From the NCBI RefSeq assembly GCF_036014015.1, contig NZ_CP107905.1:7812001-7876000 (forward strand): 64,000 bases of DNA, in the 5' to 3' direction. A program made the translations under genes and the position numbers. This DNA comes from Streptomyces sp. NBC_00457 (lineage in GTDB: Bacteria; Actinomycetota; Actinomycetes; Streptomycetales; Streptomycetaceae). The notes under the pieces were generated by a model. That model did no database searches, was not told the DNA's origin, and saw only the letters and a program-made list of their open reading frames with translations. Shown here piece after piece: positions 1 to 8,962 of the stretch. Numbering within the stretch: the first letter of the stretch is position 1; every line of letters starts with the position of its first letter.

Positions 1-2078
1 TGGTGTTCCTGGCGTCGATCCGCTCGACGCTGGTGACCGCGGTCTCCATCCCGCTGTCGGTGGTGCTGGCCCTGATCGTCCTGTGGACCAGGGACCTCTC
101 GCTCAACATGCTGACGCTCGGCGCGCTCACCATCGCCATCGGCCGGGTCGTCGACGACTCGATCGTGGTCCTGGAGAACATCAAGCGGCACCTCGGCTAC
201 GGCGAGGAACGCCAGGAGGCCATCCTCAAGGCGGTCCGCGAGGTCGCGGGCGCGGTCACCTCCTCGACCCTCACCACCGTCGCCGTCTTCCTCCCGATCG
301 GCCTGACCGGCGGCATGGTGGGCGAGCTGTTCGGCTCGTTCAGCCTGACCGTGACGGCCGCGCTGCTCGCGTCGCTGCTGGTCTCGCTGACGGTCGTACC
401 CGTCCTGTCGTACTGGTTCCTGCGCGCCCCCAAGGGCACCCCGGAGGACGCCGAAGAGGCCCGCCGCCTGGCCGAGGAGAAGGAGGCCAAGAGCCGCCTC
501 CAGCGCCTCTACGTCCCCGTCCTGCGCTTCGCGACCCGCCGCCGTCTCACCAGCGTGGCGCTCGCGATCGTGGTCCTCGTCGGCACGTTCGGCATGGCGC
601 CGCTGCTGAAGACCAACTTCTTCGACCAGGGTGAGCAGGAAGTCCTCACCGTCAAGCAGGAGTTGAAGCCCGGCACCAGCCTCGCGGCGACCGACGAGCA
701 GGCGAAGAAGGTCGAGAAGCTGCTCGGCTCCGTCGACGGCGTGAAGGACTACCAGGTCACCGTCGGCTCGTCCGGCTTCATGGCGGCCTTCGGCGGCGGC
801 ACGGACACCAACCAGGCGTCGTACCAGGTGATGCTGGAGGACTCGGCGTCGTACGACGACGTGCAGACCCGTATCGAGGACGGCCTGAAGAAGCTGTCCG
901 GCATCGGTACGACGACGATCGCGGCCGGTGACGGCTTCGGCAGCCAGGACCTCAGCGTGGTCGTGAAGGCCGCCGACGCGGGCGTGCTGCGCGAGGCCGC
1001 CGAGGAGGTCCGCAAGACGGTCGCCGGTCTCGACGACGTCACCGACGTCAGCAGCGACCTGGCGCAGAGCGTGCCGCGGATCTCGGTCAGGGCCAACGAC
1101 AAGGCCGCCGCGGCCGGCTTCGACGACACCGCGCTCGGCGCGGCCGTCGCCCAGGCGGTCAAGGGCACCACCGCCGCCAAGGCGACCCTGGACGACACCG
1201 AGCGCGACGTCGTCATCAGGTCGGCGAAGCCGGCCGAGACACTGGCCGAACTGAAGGCGCTGCGCCTCGGCCCGGTGAAGCTGTCCGACATCGCCACCGT
1301 CCAGATGGTCGACGGGCCTGTGTCGATGACCCGCATCGACGGTCAGCGCGCGGCCACCATCACGGCCCGGCCGACCGGCGACAACACCGGCGCGGTGAGC
1401 ACGGACCTCCAGTCGAAGATCAACTCGCTGGACCTCCCGGAGGGCGCCACGGCCGCGATCGGCGGTGTCTCCGAGGACCAGGACGAGGCGTTCGCCAACC
1501 TGGGCCTGGCGATGCTGGCGGCCATCGCGATCGTCTTCATGCTGCTGGTCGCGACGTTCCGCTCGCTGGTCCAGCCGCTGATCCTGCTGGTCTCCATCCC
1601 CTTCGCGGCCACGGGCGCCATCGGCCTCCTGGTCGCGACGGGCACCCCGATGGGCGTCCCCGCGATGATCGGCATGCTGATGCTGATCGGCATCGTGGTG
1701 ACGAACGCGATCGTGCTGATCGACCTCATCAACCAGTACCGCAGACAGGGTTACGGCGTCGTCGAGGCGGTCGTCGAGGGTGGCCGCCACCGACTGCGCC
1801 CCATCCTCATGACGGCCCTGGCGACCATCTTCGCCCTGCTCCCGATGGCCCTGGGCGTCACCGGCGAGGGCGGCTTCATAGCCCAGCCGCTCGCGGTGGT
1901 CGTGATCGGCGGTCTGATCACGTCGACCCTGCTGACCCTGCTCCTGGTCCCGACGCTCTACGCGATGCTCGAACTGCGCAAGGAGCGCCGGGCGAAGAAG
2001 CGCGAGGCGAAGCGGCAGGCGAAGCTGCCCTCACAGCCGACGCCGGCTTCCGAGGAGCCGGAGCCCGCGGGCGTGTGA
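1..2078 (+). CDS. RND-family efflux/export permease, 5'-truncated by the window edge
   Basis: This is the C-terminal two thirds of a large proton-driven RND exporter of the AcrB/MMPL superfamily in the cytoplasmic membrane. The reading frame is open through base 1, so the true start lies upstream and the first valine codon is not a real start. The visible part holds a membrane segment, then a VVDDSIVVLEN stretch matching the proton-relay Asp pair of AcrB transmembrane helix 4. After that come further helices, a second periplasmic loop (about residues 205-495) and a closing helix bundle ending in a basic cytoplasmic tail. By comparison with AcrB some 350 N-terminal residues are missing. Substrate is unknown. 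A perfect hairpin follows the stop codon. Confidence 0.9.
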   Translation, partial: VFLASIRSTLVTAVSIPLSVVLALIVLWTRDLSLNMLTLGALTIAIGRVVDDSIVVLENIKRHLGYGEERQEAILKAVREVAGAVTSSTLTTVAVFLPIGLTGGMVGELFGSFSLTVTAALLASLLVSLTVVPVLSYWFLRAPKGTPEDAEEARRLAEEKEAKSRLQRLYVPVLRFATRRRLTSVALAIVVLVGTFGMAPLLKTNFFDQGEQEVLTVKQELKPGTSLAATDEQAKKVEKLLGSVDGVKDYQVTVGSSGFMAAFGGGTDTNQASYQVMLEDSASYDDVQTRIEDGLKKLSGIGTTTIAAGDGFGSQDLSVVVKAADAGVLREAAEEVRKTVAGLDDVTDVSSDLAQSVPRISVRANDKAAAAGFDDTALGAAVAQAVKGTTAAKATLDDTERDVVIRSAKPAETLAELKALRLGPVKLSDIATVQMVDGPVSMTRIDGQRAATITARPTGDNTGAVSTDLQSKINSLDLPEGATAAIGGVSEDQDEAFANLGLAMLAAIAIVFMLLVATFRSLVQPLILLVSIPFAATGAIGLLVATGTPMGVPAMIGMLMLIGIVVTNAIVLIDLINQYRRQGYGVVEAVVEGGRHRLRPILMTALATIFALLPMALGVTGEGGFIAQPLAVVVIGGLITSTLLTLLLVPTLYAMLELRKERRAKKREAKRQAKLPSQPTPASEEPEPAGV

Positions 2079-2090
2079 CGGCCTGATCAC

Positions 2091-2136
2091 CGGCGGCCGG
2101 GGACCGATCCACCCACGGATCGGTCCCCGGCCGCCG
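2091..2136. terminator. Perfect 20-bp hairpin terminator
   Basis: Arms 2091-2110 and 2117-2136 are perfect reverse complements (cggcggccggggaccgatcc) around a 6-base loop. It lies 12 bases after the RND stop codon and before the kinase gene. There is no clear U-tract, as is usual for Streptomyces hairpin terminators. Confidence 0.85.
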
Positions 2137-2194
2137 CCGTTTCGCCGTTACGTATCCTGTGCCCGAACTGCTTTGCGGCGAAGGGGATCCGGGC

Positions 2195-4429
2195 GTGCCA
2201 CTGCACAAGGACGACCCGAAATCGGTCGGCGGCTACAAGCTCGTGGACCGGCTCGGGACCGGCGGCATGGGCATCGTCTACTGGGGCAGGTCGCGCTCGG
2301 GCCGTGACGTCGCGGTGAAGGTGGTGCACGCCCAGTACGCCGAGGACACCGTCTTCCGCGCCCGGTTCCGGCAGGAGATCGAGGCCGTCCGCAAAGTGAG
2401 CGGAGCCTTCACCGCACCGGTCGTGGACGCCGACCCGGAGGCCGTACGGCCCTGGATGGCGACCCAGTACGTGCCCGGCAGTTCGCTCGCCCAGCGGATC
2501 CGTGACCAAGGGGGGCTCCGCGGCACCGAACTGCGGCGGCTCGCCCTCGGGCTGGTGGAGGCGCTGCGGGACATCCACCGGGCGGGGGTCGTGCACCGCG
2601 ACCTCAAGCCGGCCAACGTCCTGATCGCCGACGACGGCCCGCGCGTCATCGACTTCGGGATATCCCGCGCGGCCGAGAACCACAACACCCTGACCGAGAC
2701 CGGCCAGATGATCGGCACCCCGCCCTTCATGTCCCCGGAACAATTCACCGACGCCCGCACGGTCGGCCCCGCCTCGGACGTCTTCTCGCTCGGGGCGCTG
2801 CTGGTGTTCTCGGTCACCGGGCGGGGGCCCTTCGACGCCGACAGCCCCTATCTGACCGCCTTCCGGGTCGTCCACGAGGCGCCCAGGCTGGACGGCGTCG
2901 CACAGCCGCTGCGCGCGGTCCTGGAGCGCTGCCTGGCGAAAGAGGCCGCGGACCGTCCCGAACTGGACGAACTGGCCCAGGAGTTCGCGGACGCCCTGCC
3001 CGAAGCGAACCCCGCCGACCCGGCCACCGTGACACTCCGCCGGGATGCGCTGGGGACCAGCGAGGAGACCTCCTCCGGGGCGGACCCGGCGGCGGAGACG
3101 AAGCTCCCGCGGGTCCTCCGCCGGGGCCGCCGGGCCCGCCCGCTGCTGGCGGCGGCCGGCACGGTGGGTGTGCTGGCCCTGGGGCTGCTCGGCTACGCAA
3201 CCTACGGGCCGGGATTCGCGGAGCCTGAGGAGGCGGCGAGCGCACCGATCGCGGCCTCCCGGTGGGCGGCGCCGCCCACCGGCTGGCAGCCGTGGCAGAC
3301 AACGGCGTACGAGACGGCACAGCGGGGCGAGGCCAAGGCGCTGGCGAAGGAGAGCGGCTCCCCGACCGACGTCACCTGCCGGAGGTACGAGGACGCGGTT
3401 TACTGCGCGGGCAACAACATCCTTCCGGTACGTCTGGACGGCCGTACCGGCACCACCGTCTGGCGCTCCTCCCTCGCGTCCGCCGACTCCGGCGACACGG
3501 CGGTGCACAACTTCACGCTCCTCGGCGTGCGGGACGGCGCGGTGCTCCTGCGGCAGGCCGTCTACGAGGGCGCCTCCGTGGACAGGACCAGCGTCGTCGC
3601 CCTCGACACGGAGAGCGGCAAGCAGCTGTGGTCCCGCGACGTGAACGACGCGGGCATCGACCAGATGCTCTCCGGCGACCTCGTCCTGACCGTCGACAGC
3701 AGCGGCAGGCTGGTGACCGCCCGCTCACCGCGCACCGGCACCGACCGCTGGACCACACAGGTGCCCGCCGACAACTACTGCCAGTTCCTGACCGTCGGTT
3801 CCGGCTTGTACAGGCACTGCTTCCCGGACGACGAGACCCAGGCCGCCGAGTTCCTGGAGCTGAAGCCGGCCGACGGGTCGGTGGTCCGGCGCCTCAAGAT
3901 CCCGTACACGACCGGCCTGCTCGGCACGGTCGACGGCAGGCTGGCCTTCGCGGTAGGCCCCACAGGACCGACGCGCCCCGAGGAGCTGACGTTCAGCACG
4001 GTCCTGCTGATCGACCCGGACACCGGCGCCCTCACCACCACGAAACTGCCGAAGACCTACGAGGGCGCGGTGACCCTGGCCGCCGACACCCTGTGGATCA
4101 CCGCGGCCAACGGCCAGGTGACCGCCGTGTCGCCGCTGACCGGCAAGCAGCTGTGGCAGAACCGGACCGACGCCGAGGGCTCGGGCAGACCCACGTACGA
4201 CGCCCGCACCCGCACCCTGTATGTGGCCAGCCTCAGCGGCCGGGTCGCGGCCCTCGACGGACGCAGGGGCACGCTGCTGTGGGAGACGGGCGCGCGTGCC
4301 GAGCAGCTCGCGAGCGGCGAAACGACCAAGTCCGAGGTGCGGTCGTACGGCGGCGCGCTGATCGTGAACACCCCGGACGGCACCGTCTTCACGCTCGACC
4401 CGGCTCACCCCGAGCGGAACTCGGGGTGA
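2195..4429 (+). CDS. Membrane-anchored Ser/Thr protein kinase with extracytoplasmic PQQ-type beta-propeller
   Basis: This is a Hanks-type receptor kinase of 744 residues. The N-terminal kinase domain has the glycine loop GTGGMG, the VAVK lysine (about 42), HRDLKPAN (134-141) and DFG (153-155), so it looks catalytically competent. A proline- and acid-rich linker leads to one membrane helix (about 316-337). The roughly 400-residue outer domain repeats a D-x-x-(S/T)-G-x-x-x-W pattern typical of PQQ/WD-like propellers. The signal sensed is unknown. I chose GTG at 2195 because gaaggggat lies about 9 bases upstream. An in-frame GTG at 2159 has no ribosome site. Single-gene unit. Confidence 0.92.
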   Translation: MPLHKDDPKSVGGYKLVDRLGTGGMGIVYWGRSRSGRDVAVKVVHAQYAEDTVFRARFRQEIEAVRKVSGAFTAPVVDADPEAVRPWMATQYVPGSSLAQRIRDQGGLRGTELRRLALGLVEALRDIHRAGVVHRDLKPANVLIADDGPRVIDFGISRAAENHNTLTETGQMIGTPPFMSPEQFTDARTVGPASDVFSLGALLVFSVTGRGPFDADSPYLTAFRVVHEAPRLDGVAQPLRAVLERCLAKEAADRPELDELAQEFADALPEANPADPATVTLRRDALGTSEETSSGADPAAETKLPRVLRRGRRARPLLAAAGTVGVLALGLLGYATYGPGFAEPEEAASAPIAASRWAAPPTGWQPWQTTAYETAQRGEAKALAKESGSPTDVTCRRYEDAVYCAGNNILPVRLDGRTGTTVWRSSLASADSGDTAVHNFTLLGVRDGAVLLRQAVYEGASVDRTSVVALDTESGKQLWSRDVNDAGIDQMLSGDLVLTVDSSGRLVTARSPRTGTDRWTTQVPADNYCQFLTVGSGLYRHCFPDDETQAAEFLELKPADGSVVRRLKIPYTTGLLGTVDGRLAFAVGPTGPTRPEELTFSTVLLIDPDTGALTTTKLPKTYEGAVTLAADTLWITAANGQVTAVSPLTGKQLWQNRTDAEGSGRPTYDARTRTLYVASLSGRVAALDGRRGTLLWETGARAEQLASGETTKSEVRSYGGALIVNTPDGTVFTLDPAHPERNSG

Positions 4430-4431
4430 GC
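4403..4431. terminator. Hairpin overlapping the kinase stop codon
   Basis: Arms gctcaccccgag (4403-4414) and ctcggggtgagc (4420-4431) are perfectly complementary with a 5-base loop. The stop codon lies inside the right arm. It sits between two convergent genes, so it may serve both. Confidence 0.7.
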
Positions 4432-4458
4432 GCGGGGTGAGCGCTCTTCGCCACGGTC

Positions 4459-5643
4459 CTACGGCAGCGCCAGCATCCGCTCCAGCGCCAGCTTCGCGAA
4501 CGCCTCTGTCTCCTTGTCGACCTCGATCCGGTTGACCAGGTTGCCCTCGGCCAGCGACTCCAGGGCCCAGACCAGGTGGGGCAGGTCGATGCGGTTCATG
4601 GTCGAGCAGAAGCAGACGGTCTTGTCGAGGAAGACGATCTCCTTGCCCTCGGGCGCGAAACGGTTCGCCAGCCGGCGCACGAGATTCAGCTCGGTCCCGA
4701 TGGCCCACTTGGAGCCGGCCGGCGCCGCCTCCAGCGCCTTGATGATGTACTCGGTCGAGCCGACGTAGTCCGCCGCGGAGACGACCTCGTTCTTGCACTC
4801 GGGGTGGACGAGGACGTTCACGCCGGGGATGCGCTCACGGACGTCGTTCACCGAGTCCAGGCTGAAACGGCCGTGCACCGAGCAGTGACCCCGCCAGAGG
4901 ATCATCTTGGCGTCGCGCAGCTGCTCCGCCGTCAGCCCGCCGTTCGGCTTGTGCGGGTTGTAGAGCACGCAGTCCTCGAGGGACATGCCCATGTCGCGGA
5001 CGGCGGTGTTGCGGCCGAGGTGCTGGTCCGGCAGGAAGAGCACCTTCTCGCCCTGCTCGAAGGCCCACTCCAGGGCCCGCTGGGCATTGGAGGACGTGCA
5101 GATCGTGCCGCCGTGCTTGCCCGTGAACGCCTTGATGTCCGCGGACGAGTTCATGTACGAGACGGGAACGACCTGCTCGGCGATGCCGGCCTCGGTCAGC
5201 ACGTCCCAGCACTCGGCGACCTGCTCGGCCGTCGCCATGTCGGCCATGGAGCAGCCGGCGGCGAGGTCCGGCAGGACGACCTTCTGGTCGTCGGAGGTCA
5301 GGATGTCCGCCGACTCGGCCATGAAGTGCACACCGCAGAACACGATGTACTCGGCCTCGGGGCGCGCGGCGGCGTCCCGGGCCAGCTTGAACGAGTCACC
5401 GGTCACATCCGCGAACTGGATGACCTCGTCGCGCTGGTAGTGGTGGCCGAGCACGAAGACCTTGCTGCCGAGCTTGGCCTTGGCCGTGCGGGCACGCTCG
5501 ACCAGGTCCGGGTCGGACGGCGAGGGCAGGTCACCGGGACACTCGACGCCGCGTTCGCTCCTCGGGTCGGCCTCACGGCCGAGGAGCAGCAGGGCGAGGG
5601 GCGTCGGCTGTACGTCGAGCTCCTGGGTCTGGGCGGTGGTCAC
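4459..5643 (-). CDS. nadA: Quinolinate synthase
   Basis: This cytosolic 4Fe-4S enzyme condenses iminoaspartate with dihydroxyacetone phosphate to quinolinate in de novo NAD synthesis. The 394-residue protein carries the family landmarks GHHYQRDEVIQFAD near the N-terminus, the cysteine motifs FCGVHFMAESADIL, HPECKNE and VCFCSTMN, and SYMNSSADIK. I chose GTG at 5643 because gaaaggg lies 8 bases upstream. The frame stays open to 5709, but that extension is not typical of the family. nadB and nadC are not adjacent. Its upstream region, shared with erpA, holds three copies of a palindrome (5738-5807) that are good operator candidates. Confidence 0.95.
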   Translation of the reverse strand: MTTAQTQELDVQPTPLALLLLGREADPRSERGVECPGDLPSPSDPDLVERARTAKAKLGSKVFVLGHHYQRDEVIQFADVTGDSFKLARDAAARPEAEYIVFCGVHFMAESADILTSDDQKVVLPDLAAGCSMADMATAEQVAECWDVLTEAGIAEQVVPVSYMNSSADIKAFTGKHGGTICTSSNAQRALEWAFEQGEKVLFLPDQHLGRNTAVRDMGMSLEDCVLYNPHKPNGGLTAEQLRDAKMILWRGHCSVHGRFSLDSVNDVRERIPGVNVLVHPECKNEVVSAADYVGSTEYIIKALEAAPAGSKWAIGTELNLVRRLANRFAPEGKEIVFLDKTVCFCSTMNRIDLPHLVWALESLAEGNLVNRIEVDKETEAFAKLALERMLALP

Positions 5644-6030
5644 GACACGCACCCTTTCTGTTCTGCGGCTCGCCGGCCCGGGGGCGGGTCGGCGGGACAT
5701 GCGGGACACCGTTCACCGGCGAGAAGAAGCGACTTCTCGTCGATTTGACGCTATCTATCATAACTGCTTCACGTCAGTTTGACGATGGCCATCGCGTCGA
5801 TGTGACGTGAATCCCGACACCTTGTCGTCGCATGGCGTTGTCGCGTTGTCCGTGCCGCTGTCCACGGGCCGCTGTGCGCTTGTCCACAGGCCGCTGTGCG
5901 CTTCCGGGCGCATGTGCGAGCATGAAGAGACAAGCCAAGGGAAAGTCTCGGGCGGGCCCGGAATGAATCCGCGGCCGCGCCGGTTGCAACCGTCGGCAAG
6001 CAGTCTCCGTACTACCCGGGAGAGATGTAG
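5644..6030. promoter_or_regulatory. Divergent nadA/erpA control region
   Basis: 387 bases without a gene between two divergent starts. It contains three 13-bp CGTC-N5-GACG palindromes (5738-5750, 5772-5784, 5795-5807). Two of them include TTGACG (5745-5750, 5779-5784), which could double as a -35 element. On the minus strand TATGAT lies between the first two copies and could be the nadA -10. The rest (5810-6010) has C-rich direct repeats (ccacaggccgctgtgcgctt-like at about 5865-5905) and no open frame I can support. Confidence 0.55.
5738..5807. promoter_or_regulatory. Three copies of a CGTC-N5-GACG palindrome (putative operators)
   Basis: The copies read CGTCGATTTGACG (5738-5750), CGTCAGTTTGACG (5772-5784) and CGTCGATGTGACG (5795-5807). 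Start-to-start distances are 34 and 23 bases. The outer CGTC/GACG arms are invariant and the middle is T-rich. The spacing and position in the nadA upstream region suggest binding of a dimeric regulator. I cannot assign which one; an NrtR- or TetR-type NAD regulator would be a reasonable inference. Confidence 0.55.
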
Positions 6031-6387
6031 ATGTCCGTATCGGACGAGACCAGCACCGTCACCGACGGCATCATCCTGTCCGACGCCGCCGCGGCGAAGG
6101 TCAAGGCCCTGCTCGACCAGGAAGGCCGTGACGATCTGGCCCTGCGCGTCGCCGTTCAGCCCGGCGGCTGCTCCGGCCTGCGCTACCAGCTCTTCTTCGA
6201 CGAGCGTTCCCTCGACGGTGACGTGGTCAAGGACTTCGGCGGCGTCAAGGTCGTCACCGACCGCATGAGCGCGCCGTACCTGGGCGGTGCCTCCATCGAC
6301 TTCGTGGACACCATCGAGAAGCAGGGCTTCACGATCGACAACCCGAACGCGACGGGCTCCTGCGCCTGCGGTGACTCCTTCAACTAA
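6031..6387 (+). CDS. erpA: A-type iron-sulfur cluster carrier (HesB/IscA family)
   Basis: A 118-residue A-type carrier that delivers 2Fe-2S or 4Fe-4S clusters to apo-enzymes in the cytosol. The three ligand cysteines are present: Cys47 in GGCSGLRYQ, and Cys111 and Cys113 in the C-terminal SCACGDSF. ATG at 6031 follows ggagag. It is divergent from nadA, whose product is itself a 4Fe-4S enzyme, and the two share their control region, which suggests but does not prove co-regulation. A strong hairpin lies just downstream. Confidence 0.93.
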   Translation: MSVSDETSTVTDGIILSDAAAAKVKALLDQEGRDDLALRVAVQPGGCSGLRYQLFFDERSLDGDVVKDFGGVKVVTDRMSAPYLGGASIDFVDTIEKQGFTIDNPNATGSCACGDSFN

Positions 6388-6425
6388 GCCTCGAGCTTCA
6401 GTGGGGCCCAGGCCTCAAGCGTGAT

Positions 6426-6466
6426 GTGAAGGCGGCGGCCCCCTCCGAGGGGGCCGCCGCCTTCAC
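6426..6466. terminator. Perfect 18-bp bidirectional hairpin terminator
   Basis: Arms gtgaaggcggcggccccc (6426-6443) and gggggccgccgccttcac (6449-6466) with a 5-base loop. It separates the convergent erpA gene and the gene ending at 6527. The right arm runs into a 22-bp tandem repeat. Confidence 0.85.
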
Positions 6467-6526
6467 GCTTGTGTGCGGCAGGCGTCACGCTTGTATGCGG
6501 CAGACTTCACGCTTGTGTGCGGCAGA
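6461..6526. repeat. Three tandem 22-bp repeats abutting a stop codon
   Basis: Units 6461-6482, 6483-6504 and 6505-6526 follow the pattern cttcacgcttgtgtgcggca plus two bases. Unit 2 differs at two or three positions. The last unit ends exactly at the stop codon of the minus-strand gene. The first overlaps the right arm of the terminator hairpin. No open frame continues through it. Confidence 0.85.
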
Positions 6527-8422
6527 TCAGCGGGCCCCGGACGTCTCCGGCAGCCGCGCACCCGCCTTCTCCAGCGGGACCGCCTTGCCGTTTGCCCCGA
6601 CGACCTTCCGGTCGCCCAGCGGCTCGTCCAGCTGGACGGTCTGGTGGTACTCCTTCGCGATCATGATGCAGACCTTGCCCGCCCAGGGCTTCTCGGTCAC
6701 CGTGACCGTCACCTTGTCGCCGTCCTCGGTCGCCGCCGCCTCGTAGTCGGCGCAGACCCCACCGGTGAAGGCCACGGTCAGCTCGCTGCCCTCGGCCGTG
6801 TAGCCCTGCACCGTCACCTTGCGAGGGGCCGGCGCGGCGGTCGGCTCGTCGCCGGGCGAGGTCGGCAGCGTGCTGGGTTGCCCGCTCGGCGCGGAGGTCG
6901 CCGGCGAGGCCAGGTACTTCGGGTCGACCGCCGGGTGCGTCACCGTGAAGGCGTCCTCGGCGCCCGGGGCCCGCACCTCGTACAGCCAGGACGGCACCAG
7001 CGCCGGCTGCCCGCCCACGGTGTGCGAGGCCAGCCCGAACACCGCCTTCTCGACGGTGATCGTCTGCTGCGGAGCGCCGCTCTCCGAACCGCACGGCGCC
7101 TCCATCCGGTCCTTCAGCGGTACGGGACTGGCGCAGCCGCCGATGCCCATCCGGTGGTCGGCCGCCGGCGCCTTGTTCATCAGACCCAGCGTCTTCTCGG
7201 CGCTCAGCACGGGATACGTGTCCCCCTTCGCCGGCGCCTTCAACTGACCGCTGCCGCCCACGACTTCGCCCTCGGTGCCGATCGTCAGTCCGGTCGTCCA
7301 GCCGTACGTCGGCATTCCGCCGACCATCGGATTCGCGTTCACCACGCGCTGGGCGCCGATGACCTGGCTGGTGTCGATCTTGGCGTCGTCCTGTCCGACG
7401 GCCTTGAGGATCGGCGCGGCCGCCTGCTCGGCGGCCTCGGGGCTCACCGGATCGTCCGCCGGATTGGCCGGGCCCTTGGAACAGACGGTGGTGCTCTCGC
7501 AGGCGTCCGTCCTCGGCGCGTACCGGTGGAACGTCCACGTACCCGGCGCCGCCTTGTTCACCTGCAGACTCGGCCCCGCCGCGTCCTTCGCGCCCACCGT
7601 CCAGGCCTGCCCCTGGGCGACCGGCGTCCCGTCCACGCCCAGTGCGGCAGCCAGCTCGGCCACCTGGCCCTCGGTGACCTCACCGCTCACCCGGTACACC
7701 GGTGCGGACTCGGGCCCGTCCGGCATCTCGCCCTCGGCCTTGTACGTCACCCCGTTCGGGTCGGGCTCGCCCGGCGCGATACCCGCGCTGCCCTCCGAGT
7801 ACCCGTCGAGCGCGAGCGGCGGGGGAGTGCCGTCGCCGCCGGGCGCCCCGGACGACGTACGCCCTTCCGAACCACCGGACGCGGTCGCGGCGAAGTACGC
7901 CCCACCACCACCGACGAGCAGCACGGCCGCGGCGACGGAGGCAATGGCGACGGGAGAACGCCGCCGAGGGGGCCGTGGCGCAGAGCCGTCTTCAGGGGCG
8001 ACCACGTGGAGGTCGGAGGTGTCGGGCGTTTCGGCGCTGGGAGGCGTGGGGGCGGGTGCGTCAGTGTCGAGGGGGGCGGGGTCGGGTGCTTCCTCGTCCT
8101 CGTCCTCGGCTGTGGCGTCGGGCGCTACCGCGTCAGGTGCCTCGCCCACGGAGCCGTCGCTCTCCGCCGAAGTGCCTTCGCCCGCCGGGGCGCCCGGCTC
8201 CTCGGTGGTGCCGCTTGCCTCCTGGGCACTCGGCTCCTCGGAGGTGTCGCCCGCCTCCCGGGCGCTCTGCTCCTCCGAGGCATCCTTCCCGGCGGTGTCA
8301 GTGGCGTCCCGAGTCGGCCCGGCGTCTTCGGTGGCACCGACGGCGCCCTTCTCCGTCCGTGCCTCCTCGGCGTCCTTGCCGGAGGCGCCCGCATCGTCGT
8401 TGTCGGGTCGCTCGGTGTTCAC
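6527..8422 (-). CDS. Conserved actinobacterial membrane-anchored protein, function unknown
   Basis: A 631-residue protein. The first 150 or so residues are a low-complexity cytoplasmic region rich in Glu, Asp, Ala, Ser and Thr. A basic patch (RPPRRRSP) precedes one membrane helix (about 157-179), so the remaining 450 residues should be outside. The outer part is hydrophilic with Gly/Pro-rich stretches, paired cysteines and a final beta-rich region. I recognise no enzyme motif. GTG at 8422 has aaggag 7 bases upstream, which rules out the longer frame to 8473. It is convergent with erpA. It could be a cell-envelope sensor or anchor, but that is a guess. Confidence 0.75.
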   Translation of the reverse strand: MNTERPDNDDAGASGKDAEEARTEKGAVGATEDAGPTRDATDTAGKDASEEQSAREAGDTSEEPSAQEASGTTEEPGAPAGEGTSAESDGSVGEAPDAVAPDATAEDEDEEAPDPAPLDTDAPAPTPPSAETPDTSDLHVVAPEDGSAPRPPRRRSPVAIASVAAAVLLVGGGGAYFAATASGGSEGRTSSGAPGGDGTPPPLALDGYSEGSAGIAPGEPDPNGVTYKAEGEMPDGPESAPVYRVSGEVTEGQVAELAAALGVDGTPVAQGQAWTVGAKDAAGPSLQVNKAAPGTWTFHRYAPRTDACESTTVCSKGPANPADDPVSPEAAEQAAAPILKAVGQDDAKIDTSQVIGAQRVVNANPMVGGMPTYGWTTGLTIGTEGEVVGGSGQLKAPAKGDTYPVLSAEKTLGLMNKAPAADHRMGIGGCASPVPLKDRMEAPCGSESGAPQQTITVEKAVFGLASHTVGGQPALVPSWLYEVRAPGAEDAFTVTHPAVDPKYLASPATSAPSGQPSTLPTSPGDEPTAAPAPRKVTVQGYTAEGSELTVAFTGGVCADYEAAATEDGDKVTVTVTEKPWAGKVCIMIAKEYHQTVQLDEPLGDRKVVGANGKAVPLEKAGARLPETSGAR

Positions 8423-8569
8423 CGCATCGCTCCTTCGCCTGCACAGCTGTCCCTGTTGACCCGGCCCTGCCAATTCGGCGCGGGCGAGAGGTCGTATTCC
8501 GCATCCCCTCTACGGGGGACAGCGATGGGACGCAGCGGGGGAGCGCGCGGTTCCCCTGACGGCGCTGAA

Positions 8570-8779
8570 TCAGTCTCCGTAGTCCGACATGGCGTCCAGC
8601 AGCCGCGCGGACTTCTTCGGCACGCTCACCCCGTGAATGAGCGAGGGGGAGACGGGAAGGGCGGCGCTCCGGTCCGGAACCGTCCAGTGGGGGGCCATCC
8701 GGGCACAGTCGCCCCGCAGCGACGCCAGATCGCCTTCGAGATCGACCGGGACCGGAGCATGGACGTCGAGTTTCGTCAT
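8570..8779 (-). CDS. Small conserved hypothetical protein (69 aa)
   Basis: A short cytosolic protein starting at ATG 8779 with no membrane segment or cysteine pair. It contains LDVHAPVPVDLEGDL near the N-terminus and PHWTVPDRSAALPVSPS in the middle. Codon use has the expected third-position G/C bias and the frame fits its intergenic slot. The ribosome site is weak, so the message may be leaderless. Function unknown. It lies divergent from the PfkB-type kinase gene. Confidence 0.6.
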   Translation of the reverse strand: MTKLDVHAPVPVDLEGDLASLRGDCARMAPHWTVPDRSAALPVSPSLIHGVSVPKKSARLLDAMSDYGD

Positions 8780-8880
8780 AACGGCACCGTATGCACGTCC
8801 GAGTCGGCAAGAAAGATCTACTATCGGGTAGTTTTGGTCGCTTCAACGTCACCGCGCCGACCCGGTAGCGTTAACTGTCA

Positions 8881-8944
8881 ATCCGCCCGCCCGTCTCCCA
8901 CCACCACCCTTCCAAAGAGCGCTTCGCGCGCCCCTTCTAATTTC
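8881..8944. repeat. Copy 1 of a 65-bp dispersed repeat
   Basis: Starts atccgcccgcccgtctccca and contains a small GCGC-TTC-GCGC hairpin followed by cttctaatttcc. A second copy, about 80% identical by eye, lies at 27721-27782. This copy forms most of the leader of the PfkB-type kinase gene. Confidence 0.7.
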
Positions 8945-8962
8945 CGTTGGAGATACCTAGCC

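Noticed and set aside
2087..3508. 473-residue minus-strand frame opposite the kinase
   Set aside because: Arg/Pro/Gly-rich composition and no family similarity; it mirrors the third-position bias of the real plus-strand kinase gene.
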